Made by a program: the position numbers and the translations under genes. Shown one piece after another: positions 1 through 5,461 of a stretch of 7,560 nt of DNA. The notes under the pieces were generated by a model. It was not told the DNA's origin. It worked only from the letters and a program-made list of their open reading frames with translations, and did not search any database. The stretch spans positions 1-7,560 of the forward strand of contig JAIRLZ010000185.1 of the NCBI GenBank assembly GCA_031259035.1, read 5' to 3'. This DNA comes from Treponema sp. GTDB lineage: Bacteria > Spirochaetota > Spirochaetia > Treponematales > Breznakiellaceae. Position 1 is the stretch's first letter, and each line of letters starts with the position of its first letter.

Positions 1-100
1 GCGGCGGGGTATTGAAGATTTCTCCTTGAAATCTTTGCGTATGCGGGGGGAACAAATCCCCCGCACCCCCAGTTCTAACCGCCCCAAGGGGCGGGGTATT
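1..100. repeat. REP-like cluster of short hairpins
   Basis: Two copies of the 11-mer GGCGGGGTATT lie at 3-13 and 90-100. The second follows a perfect 7-bp hairpin, CCGCCCC-AA-GGGGCGG (79-94), so the unit is a GC hairpin with a GGTATT tail. The first copy is probably the end of an identical unit cut by the window edge. Between them are two more hairpins: AAGATTT/AAATCTT (15-21 and 29-35) and TGCGGGGG/CCCCCGCA (42-49 and 58-65). Small GC palindromes with a conserved short tail, arranged in clusters between genes, are the layout of REP/BIME elements. Membership of a dispersed family is inferred, since only this locus is visible. Transcription terminators stacked after an upstream gene are the main alternative. 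Confidence 0.5.
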
Positions 101-190
101 AAACCCCCAATGGAATAAAAGAAGAGTTTGTATTTGGTAATTTCAGAGCAAAAATACAAGATGGGAACAGTGTTTATGTTATTAGATAAT

Positions 191-235
191 GCGAAAACAC
201 CGCCCGCCGTCCGTGGCGGGCGGCTTCGTAGCAAT
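191..235 (+). terminator. GC-rich hairpin, possible terminator of an upstream gene
   Basis: A perfect 9-bp stem, CCGCCCGCC/GGCGGGCGG (200-208 and 215-223), has a six-base loop. Imperfect pairing of GCGAA (191-195) with TTCGT (225-229) extends it at the base. A run of five T begins at 235, about 11 bases after the perfect stem. The T run is too far from the stem for a textbook intrinsic terminator, so this is offered with reservation. It could equally be part of the structured block that continues to 440. Confidence 0.3.
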
Positions 236-239
236 TTTT

Positions 240-440
240 ACATCGCATAACAGTCCTGTACGCGCAAGCCCGCTTCGCCGCAGTAGCGGCTCGGCCTCCG
301 CAACGGCTAGGTCATTGCGCTACGCGCCCGGCGTAGCTGGGGAACATTCCCACGCCGTTGCTCCGGCACATTTGGGCGGCACGAAACCCTACGGGTTTCT
401 TTATTGTGCCGCCCAAACGTCGTCGAACCGAAGGTTCGCA
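240..440. other. Gene-free structured block with nested hairpins
   Basis: No credible coding sequence is present, but pairing is dense. GCCGC/GCGGC flank an AGTA loop near 265-280. CGGCGT/ACGCCG (329-334 and 352-357) enclose a GGG/CCC pairing. CAACGGC (301-307) is complementary to GCCGTTG (354-360). A strong compound hairpin at 371-417 and a CGAACC/GGTTCG hairpin (424-429 and 433-438) follow. Such density suggests a dispersed structured repeat or an RNA with secondary structure. No known family was recognised. Confidence 0.35.
371..417. repeat. Compound perfect inverted repeat (12 bp plus 7 bp)
   Basis: The outer arms TTTGGGCGGCAC (371-382) and GTGCCGCCCAAA (406-417) are perfectly complementary. 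Directly inside, GAAACCC (383-389) and GGGTTTC (393-399) pair across a TAC loop, leaving only TTTATT (400-405) unpaired on one side. An A-C mismatch and two further pairs extend the outer stem. No T tract follows the outer stem, so a plain intrinsic terminator is unlikely, although the inner hairpin followed by TTTATT could act as a weak one. It sits about 150 bp before the sensor-operon promoter. Confidence 0.6.
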
Positions 441-462
441 AACAGCCGGAACGGTGTCCACA

Positions 463-532
463 GTCAGATTTTTACATGAGATTCCGCTTCCCCTTCGGTC
501 AGATTTTCACATGAGACCTTGCGGTTCATTGA
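463..532 (+). repeat. Two tandem 35-nt units upstream of the promoter
   Basis: The 19-mer GTCAGATTTTTACATGAGA at 463-481 recurs at 498-516 with one change (T to C at its 11th base). The start-to-start distance is exactly 35 nt. The remaining 16 nt of each unit are much less alike. The second copy ends about 12 bp before the -35 box of the sensor operon, a normal place for a regulator site. A remnant of a duplicated repeat is the other reading. Confidence 0.55.
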
Positions 533-542
533 CAACCGAAGG
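517..542. promoter_or_regulatory. Operator-like inverted repeat over the -35 box
   Basis: CCTT-G-CGGTT (517-526) is complementary to AACCGAAGG (534-542), apart from one bulged G at 521. The spacer between the arms contains most of the TTGACA -35 hexamer (529-534). A dyad centred on the -35 element is a typical repressor site. The same bases would fold only at DNA level or in a longer read-through transcript, because they lie upstream of the predicted start of transcription. No regulator gene is in the window, so the binding protein is unknown. Confidence 0.4.
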
Positions 543-557
543 ATTGCGTGTTATAAT
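529..557 (+). promoter_or_regulatory. Near-perfect extended -10 sigma-70 promoter
   Basis: TTGACA (529-534) and TATAAT (552-557) are both exact consensus and are separated by 17 bp, the ideal spacing. TG at 549-550 gives the extended -10 motif TGnTATAAT. Transcription should begin near 563-565. The ATG of the binding-protein gene is at 565 with no Shine-Dalgarno sequence before it, so the transcript is predicted to be leaderless or to carry only one or two leader bases. Confidence 0.88.
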
Positions 558-564
558 AAACGCC

Positions 565-1476
565 ATGAAAATGCGATGGTGGTTTATTATCTTTCTTTCT
601 TTGCTATTTTCAACCGCATGTCAAAAAGTCAAGATAGGGTTTTCCGTCAACGATGACGATAATCCTTTCTGGCAGCCTTTGTACAAAGGCATGAGGGAAA
701 AAGCTCAGGAATTAGGCGTGGAAGTAGTCATTAGGGACACCAAACTGGACGTCGGCATCCAAATCAGCGACATTGAAGATTTCTTAGACGCGGGATGCAA
801 GGTTGTCGTTATTCATCCTCACGACCGTGACGCGGTGATCCCGTATGTTGAAAAAGCCCACGCAAAAGGCGTAAAAATATTCGCCTACGATACGGAATTG
901 CCGGACGCCGATGTATACTGCGGCTTTGACAACGAGGCTGGAGGAAAGGCAATCGGCGCTATGGCCGGCGCATGGATCAACGAGCGTCTTGACGGCAAGG
1001 GCGTCGCCGCCATATTGAGCTATCCCCCCATACCCGCGCTTGATGAAAGGGGAAAGGGCATTATGGAGGGAATCCTGGCGGTCGCTCCTGAAACAAAGAT
1101 CGTCGGCTTCTTCACCGCGGGACTCATCAGCCAGGGGCTTGAGGAGGGGAAGCGGTTGATGGGGGACATTCCTGATGTGAACGTCGTGGCGGGCATTAAT
1201 GACGCGGGCGTTCTGGGCGTCTACCGCGTGATGGTTGATGCGGGCTGGGGGAATCGAAACATCGGGCTTTTCGGGTGTGACGCGCTTGCGGAGGCGCTTG
1301 AAGCTATCGGCGGGAACACGTTATACCGCGGCACCATATATCTTGACACTGAGAAAATGGGACGCGCTATAATTGAGACAGCCGTAGCTATGCTTAAAGG
1401 CAAACAGTACAACCGGCTGATCCGGTATGAGTTGACGCGGGTTACCGGGGAAAACTACGGACAGTATCTTGAGTAA
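565..1476 (+). CDS. Periplasmic-binding lipoprotein, ribose/LuxP family
   Basis: The product is a 303-residue lipoprotein with a sugar-binding (Peripla_BP_4, RbsB-like) fold, anchored in the envelope and expected to bind a small sugar-like ligand. Residues 1-18 form a signal peptide with a hydrophobic core (WWFIIFLSLLF) and a relaxed spirochaete-type lipobox, S-T-A-C19. The mature part begins with the first strand (KIGFSV). It keeps counterparts of ribose-contact positions of RbsB: NPFW (33-36), D109, R162 in DERGKG, N212 in GINDAGVLG and D239 in FGCD. RbsB's second contact after the Asp (R90) is replaced by T110. Length is normal for the family. ATG 565 is chosen because an in-frame extension to 358 would cross the promoter and lack a signal peptide at its N-terminus. 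Its last 8 nt overlap the hybrid kinase start, and no permease or ATPase gene follows, which argues for a sensory rather than a transport role. The ligand is unknown. Confidence 0.9.
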   Translation: MKMRWWFIIFLSLLFSTACQKVKIGFSVNDDDNPFWQPLYKGMREKAQELGVEVVIRDTKLDVGIQISDIEDFLDAGCKVVVIHPHDRDAVIPYVEKAHAKGVKIFAYDTELPDADVYCGFDNEAGGKAIGAMAGAWINERLDGKGVAAILSYPPIPALDERGKGIMEGILAVAPETKIVGFFTAGLISQGLEEGKRLMGDIPDVNVVAGINDAGVLGVYRVMVDAGWGNRNIGLFGCDALAEALEAIGGNTLYRGTIYLDTEKMGRAIIETAVAMLKGKQYNRLIRYELTRVTGENYGQYLE

Positions 1477-3742
1477 AGAAGACCTTCAGTCACTGTCCGC
1501 CGATGCTAGACGCCAACAGAAAAAACGGTCGGCCGCAATCGGCATTGTGATTTCAGCGGTGTTTTTATTCATAATCATTCTTGCCGGCGGAAGCGTTGTA
1601 TTCTTCTCGTCCATGAAAAAAACCGTGCAGAGCGCCGCAATGAGCGAATTGCAGCGGGCGATTGAAACCAAGCGTTTTCAAATAATGGCGCAGCTTGACA
1701 AAGAGGTGGAACTTACCCGTGTACTGGCGCATTATCCGGTAATAATAGACTATTTTCTCAATCCTTCGGCTCCGGAGCTTGAAAAAGCGGCTTTTGAAAT
1801 ATTTGGAACGTTCCGCCCGTTCTTTTCCGATACCATACTGTCATGGGCAAACTTCATTGACCAAAAGTATTACGTGAATGGGAAACACGCGCGTATGTTC
1901 AAATTCGATGCGCCTTTGCGCGAGCGGTATCTGGAAGCGCTTGTCCGCGACTCGGCGTATCTATATGTGGGATTCGACTATCTTGACCGTCTGGTTTACG
2001 ATTTATGCATAAACACGCCGGTTTCGCATGAAGGAAAAGGCATCGGCATTATTGAAACCCGTTTCGCCCTCTCACATGTTATTGACAGGATTTATGCCAA
2101 CGCCATGTATCAAAATCCTGATTTGCCGGTAGACCTCTATTTCTTTGATGAAGAAGGGATCATAATGGGCGCGGAGGACAGGGAAAAAGCGATTCAGAGG
2201 GAGCGCATACAGGACGAACTGGGCGCTGCCGGAGAATCGGTGTTTGCCGCGGCCAAGGAAATTCCACCCGGCGCAAACAGAACCATGTATTATCAAAACA
2301 CCAGCTATCTTCTAAGCAGGCTGGAGAAGCTGGACTGGTACATCATGGCGTTCTCAACGATTACGACGCCTATGATTCTTTCTTCGCCGATGAGCTTGGT
2401 ATTTTTTATGAGTATGTTTGTCATAGGAGCGCTATTCATTTTGGGAGGCTCGCTTATCATCAACGGCATGGCGCGTAAAGAGATGACAGAGCGCCTTATT
2501 GAGGCGAAGGAAGCGGCGCTTTCCAGCGCGCGGGCAAAGAGCGATTTCCTCTCCAATATGAGCCATGAAATACGCACTCCCATGAACGCAATCATCGGCA
2601 TGGTCGCTATCGCCAAAAAAAGCGCTGAACCGGAAAAGAAAGAGTACTGTCTGGGAAAAATCGAAGCGGCTTCCACGCATCTCCTTGGGATCATCAACGA
2701 TATTCTGGATATGTCGAAGATCGAAGCGAACCGTCTTGAACTCGCTCCGGTGGATTTCAATTTTGAGCAAACCGTGATGAAAGCGGTTTCCGTAAACAAT
2801 TTCCGTATTGAAGAAAAAAGGCAGCGCCTCACCGTCACTGTTGACAAGAACATTCCGGCGCGTCTTTTTGGCGATGATCAGCGGATTGCCCAAGTGATCA
2901 CAAACCTTCTTTCCAACGCCGTCAAGTTCACTCCTGAAGAAGGCGCGATTTATGTTGAAAGCCGTTTTGCCGCTGAAGCGGAGGGCGTCTATACGATTCG
3001 GGTTGCGGTGAGCGATACGGGCATAGGGATAAGCGCGGAGCAGCAGGAGAAGCTGTTTAATTCCTTTATGCAGGCGGAGTCAAACATTACCCGCAAGTTC
3101 GGCGGCACGGGGCTGGGGCTTGCGATCAGCAAACGCATCGTGGAAATGATGGGCGGCGCAATCTGGGTTGAATCGGAACTCGGCAAGGGCGCCACCTTTG
3201 TTTTTACCGTTCAACTCACGCTCGTTGAGAATCCGGCGGAACCAGAGCGGCGGGACATCGCGGGAGAACCGGCGGGAGAACCGGCGGGAGTACCGGCGGG
3301 AGTACCGGCGAAAAAACAGGCGGAAGAACAGGAAGAACCAGCGGTTGATTTTTCCGGTAAAAAAATTCTCATGGCGGAGGATATTGAGATTAACTGCGAG
3401 ATCGTTACGACCCTGCTTGAATCGCTTGGTATGGAAATTGACTGCGCCAAGAACGGGCGCGAGGCGGTGCGTATGTTTGCGGAATCAAACGGCCGTTACG
3501 ACCTTATTCTGATGGACATGCAGATGCCGGAAATGGACGGGCTTGAAGCGACCCGGCGTATCAGGGCGATGAAAACGCCGTGGGCGCGCATTCCCATTGT
3601 AGCCATGACCGCCAACGCTTTTAAGGAAGATATTGAACAGTGCAAAGCCGCCGGCATGGATGCGCATGTCGCCAAGCCCATCGACATGGACGATCTTACG
3701 GAAAAACTCAACGTCTATTTGCGCGTACATTTGACTAAGTGA
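1469..3742 (+). CDS. Membrane-bound hybrid histidine kinase (LuxQ-like partner)
   Basis: This 757-residue sensor kinase autophosphorylates and passes phosphate to its own receiver. A basic N-terminus (RRQQKKR) precedes membrane segment 1 (about 22-46). A periplasmic sensor of about 260 residues, Cache/PAS-like by layout, ends at membrane segment 2 (about 307-332), followed by a helical linker. The HisKA H-box SHEIRTP carries H366. The ATPase domain shows the N-box (N483 in LLSNAVKF), G1 (D516 in SDTGIG) and G2 (GGTGLGLA, 545-552). After a Pro/Ala/Gly-rich repeat linker, the receiver (about 631-752) has E637/D638, phospho-acceptor D683 in LMDMQMPEMDG, T714 and K736. All catalytic residues are intact. 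The start is TTG, overlapping the previous stop by 8 nt with no clear Shine-Dalgarno, so translational coupling is likely. The next in-frame ATG (codon 49) would delete membrane segment 1. There is no Hpt or DNA-binding output domain, so an external phosphotransfer partner is required. Confidence 0.93.
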   Translation: MSKEDLQSLSADARRQQKKRSAAIGIVISAVFLFIIILAGGSVVFFSSMKKTVQSAAMSELQRAIETKRFQIMAQLDKEVELTRVLAHYPVIIDYFLNPSAPELEKAAFEIFGTFRPFFSDTILSWANFIDQKYYVNGKHARMFKFDAPLRERYLEALVRDSAYLYVGFDYLDRLVYDLCINTPVSHEGKGIGIIETRFALSHVIDRIYANAMYQNPDLPVDLYFFDEEGIIMGAEDREKAIQRERIQDELGAAGESVFAAAKEIPPGANRTMYYQNTSYLLSRLEKLDWYIMAFSTITTPMILSSPMSLVFFMSMFVIGALFILGGSLIINGMARKEMTERLIEAKEAALSSARAKSDFLSNMSHEIRTPMNAIIGMVAIAKKSAEPEKKEYCLGKIEAASTHLLGIINDILDMSKIEANRLELAPVDFNFEQTVMKAVSVNNFRIEEKRQRLTVTVDKNIPARLFGDDQRIAQVITNLLSNAVKFTPEEGAIYVESRFAAEAEGVYTIRVAVSDTGIGISAEQQEKLFNSFMQAESNITRKFGGTGLGLAISKRIVEMMGGAIWVESELGKGATFVFTVQLTLVENPAEPERRDIAGEPAGEPAGVPAGVPAKKQAEEQEEPAVDFSGKKILMAEDIEINCEIVTTLLESLGMEIDCAKNGREAVRMFAESNGRYDLILMDMQMPEMDGLEATRRIRAMKTPWARIPIVAMTANAFKEDIEQCKAAGMDAHVAKPIDMDDLTEKLNVYLRVHLTK
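3262..3309 (+). repeat. Four 12-bp tandem repeats in the kinase-receiver linker
   Basis: Two copies of GGGAGAACCGGC are followed by two copies of GGGAGTACCGGC. The repeats are in frame and encode GEPA, GEPA, GVPA, GVPA (residues 599-614) between the ATPase domain and the receiver. The pattern points to recent slippage duplication, first within and then between unit types. Because the unit is a multiple of three, copy-number change would lengthen or shorten the flexible tether without breaking the frame. Confidence 0.85.
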
Positions 3743-3915
3743 ACCCGCTTCGGGCGGACTGCGGCTCAACAGCGGGAAGCCGCCGGCGCATAAGACGACG
3801 CGACGCGCCTGTTGGCCGGCATGAGGACGCGGAAGAGTCGAGCGACGGTTTGACGCAGACGCTTGATTAGCGGACTTCACCCGTCGGCGCCCTCCGAAAG
3901 TCCCTGGCTGATCAA
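3743..3915. other. GC-rich intergenic stretch without a recognisable gene
   Basis: No plausible coding sequence was found on either strand. The frames that are open here run backwards through the receiver domain and are shadows. Short palindromes occur (CCCG/CGGG at 3744-3754 just after the kinase stop; GCCGGC-type hexamers near 3781-3825), but none has a T tract. No tRNA cloverleaf was seen. The composition changes abruptly to AT-rich after about 3900. Confidence 0.4.
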
Positions 3916-3921
3916 AAGAGC

Positions 3922-4067
3922 AAGATATTGGACTTCAATGCGGAATATGAACTTTATGGCATATTTTCAAGAAAACATCTAAAAAACAGCCGAAAAGTAT
4001 CATCTTTCGGCAATTTTTGCCATTCAATTGTATACTATTTTTGTCATATTCCGAATTGAAGATATTG
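3922..4067. repeat. AT-rich nested palindrome with flanking direct repeats
   Basis: TTCAATGCGGAATATGA (3934-3950) and TCATATTCCGAATTGAA (4044-4060) are inverted copies with one mismatch in 17. They are arranged almost symmetrically around a central hairpin (3989-4011). The 9-mer AAGATATTG lies at 3922-3930 and again at 4059-4067, like a target-site duplication, though its last copy overlaps the right arm by two bases. An element of roughly 130 bp with terminal inverted repeats and no gene resembles a MITE. The mobile origin is an inference. The island is visibly more AT-rich than its surroundings. Confidence 0.45.
3981..4018. terminator. Bidirectional intrinsic terminator
   Basis: The stem GCCGAAA (3989-3995) / TTTCGGC (4005-4011) has a nine-base loop. 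On the + strand it is followed by AA and five T (4014-4018). On the - strand it is followed by TG and a run of six T (complement of 3981-3986). It can therefore end transcription from either side. On the + strand it would close the sensor operon about 250 bp after the kinase stop. The seven-pair stem is of moderate strength. Confidence 0.65.
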
Positions 4068-4098
4068 AAGCATAAGACTTGCATATTTTTTAAACAAT

Positions 4099-4139
4099 GG
4101 GAACCTCTGGAAACTCAACCGGAGTCTCCAGAGGTTCCC
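4099..4139. repeat. 13-bp perfect inverted repeat before the deacetylase gene
   Basis: GGGAACCTCTGGA (4099-4111) and TCCAGAGGTTCCC (4127-4139) are exact inverted copies. After one A-C mismatch, ACTC (4113-4116) pairs with GAGT (4122-4125) around the loop AACCG, giving an 18-position hairpin. No T run follows on either strand, so it does not read as an intrinsic terminator. It lies 55 bp before the deacetylase ATG and could be an operator, an mRNA leader structure or a repeat. Confidence 0.75.
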
Positions 4140-4183
4140 TAATGAAAGAGCGAACTTGAAAAATTTTCTTTTCTTTATAAAAT

Positions 4184-4188
4184 AGGTG
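4184..4188 (+). promoter_or_regulatory. Shine-Dalgarno AGGTG for the deacetylase
   Basis: AGGTG stands five bases before ATG 4194. It fixes this start, because the ATG also places a lipobox at the expected distance. A second reading frame opens at the GTG within this motif but only shadows the gene. Confidence 0.7.
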
Positions 4189-4193
4189 AAGAT

Positions 4194-5261
4194 ATGCCCG
4201 CTCTTTTACTTTTCGTGTGTTTTTTTCTCTTTTCCTGCGCCCACCGACAAACCGGCGTACCGGCGCCTCCGCCGGTTGATGGCGCATTGCGCGCGCCGGT
4301 TGCGCCGGATGAAAAACCGCGTGAAACGCATCTGGAAGCCGCCGCCGCTGCGGGGGAGTCTCCCGTTAAGGAAGCGTCCAGAACGCTTCTTGAGGAAGCC
4401 CTCATAATGGTAAAAAATAACGCCGTGCAAAAGCGATGGATCGCGCGGAAAGACGACATTACCGTGTACGCGGACTTTTCGATTGGCGGCGTCGAATTCA
4501 CCGTTGTGTATGACATTCTTCACGCCTCCCTTCAGGAGGACGGCCATTTTCAGACGCCTTTTTTAATAAAAGTCATCGCCGCTGGAGAAACGCTGACCAG
4601 CAGCCTTGATTGGCATATTCAATACGATGATTCCGGCGCGCTTCTTTCCTTTGATGACGACTATATTGAGGCGTGGGAGGACGCCTTCGATCTGTTTGAC
4701 CGATACGACGCCCGCGTCACCTTTTTTGTTCAGAGCAAGCCGTTGAACTTCGCAAAACGGGCTTTGGCGCGGGGGCATGATGTGGGCTATCACACGATTC
4801 ACCACCTCGATTTATCCCTCGTGTCACGGACGGTTTTTACGGAAGAAACCACCTCGGAAATCGCGGCTTTCCGCAGCGCCGGCATCCCGCTGCGATCCTT
4901 CGCCTATCCCTACGGGCTTTCTTCCCCCTGGATGCATGAGGAGTTGTTCCATTCGTTCACGATTTTACGCGGTTATGGCGTCACTTTTCACCTGTATGAC
5001 GCCGCGGCCATAAAACAAGGTTACATCGCGGCTAAGGCTATTGACAATATTCTCTATAAAGATGATAGTGAATTTCAAACCATTATAACGTTGATGCTGC
5101 GGACGGTTAAATTTATCGGCGGCGGGACTATTGTGCCGTTATGTACGCACAACATCTCAAACCGCGCGGATTGGGGCATAACGCCTGCGCGTCTGGAATA
5201 TCTGCTTAAAACGGCCCGCGATTTAAAACTGAAATTCTATTGTTACAAGGATTTTATGTAG
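4194..5261 (+). CDS. Lipoprotein with divergent polysaccharide deacetylase (NodB/CE4) domain
   Basis: The 355-residue product is predicted to be an envelope lipoprotein that removes acetyl groups from a polysaccharide, possibly peptidoglycan. The short signal peptide ends in lipobox L-F-S-C15, although its n-region has no Lys or Arg, which is unusual. A Pro/Ala-rich tether (about 16-55) and an unrecognised domain (about 60-140) precede the NodB fold (about 148-345). Motif 1 is SFDDD, with catalytic-base candidate D154 and metal ligand D155. Motif 2 is HTIHH, with ligands H200 and H204. Motif 3 is FAYPYG (236-241), lacking the usual Arg. The sequence THNI carries H319, the candidate catalytic acid. 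The usual motif 4 Asp/Trp is not apparent. The fold and metal site are well supported; the substrate is unknown. It appears to be a single transcription unit, separated from the sensor operon by a terminator. Confidence 0.85.
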   Translation: MPALLLFVCFFLFSCAHRQTGVPAPPPVDGALRAPVAPDEKPRETHLEAAAAAGESPVKEASRTLLEEALIMVKNNAVQKRWIARKDDITVYADFSIGGVEFTVVYDILHASLQEDGHFQTPFLIKVIAAGETLTSSLDWHIQYDDSGALLSFDDDYIEAWEDAFDLFDRYDARVTFFVQSKPLNFAKRALARGHDVGYHTIHHLDLSLVSRTVFTEETTSEIAAFRSAGIPLRSFAYPYGLSSPWMHEELFHSFTILRGYGVTFHLYDAAAIKQGYIAAKAIDNILYKDDSEFQTIITLMLRTVKFIGGGTIVPLCTHNISNRADWGITPARLEYLLKTARDLKLKFYCYKDFM

Positions 5262-5272
5262 AGGCGTTCAAA

Positions 5273-5328
5273 GTTGGCGCGGGCGGGCTGAATCTCGTTT
5301 TCACACGCGCAAATTTTTAAGCGCCAAC
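5273..5328. repeat. 8-bp inverted repeat after the deacetylase gene
   Basis: GTTGGCGC (5273-5280) and GCGCCAAC (5321-5328) are exact inverted copies 40 bases apart. Within them GCGCG/CGCGC can pair just before AAATTTTTAA, giving a weak terminator-like signal for the deacetylase gene. The long loop and short stems make either reading uncertain. Confidence 0.3.
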
Positions 5329-5341
5329 CCTGCTAAATAAC

Positions 5342-5369
5342 TTGACATCCGCCTAATCTTCTCTATAAT
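5342..5369 (+). promoter_or_regulatory. Consensus sigma-70 promoter for the coiled-coil protein gene
   Basis: TTGACA (5342-5347) and TATAAT (5364-5369) are both exact, with a 16-bp spacer. Transcription should start near 5376, leaving a leader of about 91 nt before ATG 5467. Two exact-consensus boxes at acceptable spacing, in an intergenic gap and on the right strand, make this a strong call. Confidence 0.85.
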
Positions 5370-5375
5370 AATGAG

Positions 5376-5425
5376 TGTCCGCTTACCAAGCTGGCGCGCA
5401 AACTACGTTTGCGGCTTTGTGGACA
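5376..5425 (+). promoter_or_regulatory. Long stem-loop at the 5' end of the leader
   Basis: The perfect hairpin CGCAAAC-TAC-GTTTGCG (5397-5413) caps a longer stem. AAGC (5388-5391) pairs with GCTT (5414-5417), leaving TGGCG bulged. After a C-T mismatch, CA pairs with GT. The base is closed by TGTCC (5376-5380) with GGACA (5421-5425). The outer arm begins at the predicted transcription start, so the mRNA would start inside a stem. It may stabilise the message or act in regulation. It matches no riboswitch class I recognise. Confidence 0.5.
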
Positions 5426-5452
5426 GACTCTGATTGTAAGAAACTTTTATGT

Positions 5453-5461
5453 AGGAAGAGG
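5453..5461 (+). promoter_or_regulatory. Shine-Dalgarno AGGAAGAGG
   Basis: A strong purine-rich site ends five bases before ATG 5467. It supports this start for the 548-residue protein. Confidence 0.75.

Noticed and set aside
246..363. Integron attC-like site (GCATAACA ... GTTGCTC)
   Set aside because: The end boxes do not match the required R''/R' complementarity well and the arms do not form one continuous stem. No integrase or cassette is visible.
189..479. A 96-codon open frame on the + strand
   Set aside because: It runs through several perfect hairpins, has no Shine-Dalgarno, and its translation is low-complexity Ser/Ala/Arg-rich. It looks like an accident of GC-rich repeat sequence.
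463..532. Start of a CRISPR array
   Set aside because: Only two imperfect repeat copies, with spacer-length segments that resemble each other only weakly, and no cas genes.
358..564. A 69-codon N-terminal extension of the binding protein
   Set aside because: It would span the compound hairpin, the tandem repeat and the promoter, and would bury the lipoprotein signal peptide internally.
2305..2893. Long open frames on the - strand within the kinase gene
   Set aside because: They are antisense to the HisKA and ATPase motifs, which fix the coding strand.
3485..3880. A 131-codon frame on the - strand
   Set aside because: It lies mostly antisense to the receiver domain with conserved residues on the + strand, and has no recognisable protein features.
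3743..3900. tRNA or small RNA gene in the GC-rich spacer
   Set aside because: No cloverleaf, T-loop GTTCNANNC or CCA end was found, and the short palindromes do not form one consistent structure.
4156..4183. Promoter TTGAAA-16 bp-TAAAAT before the deacetylase
   Set aside because: Its start site would fall near 4190 and remove the Shine-Dalgarno at 4184-4188, and the region is AT-rich enough to give such matches by chance.
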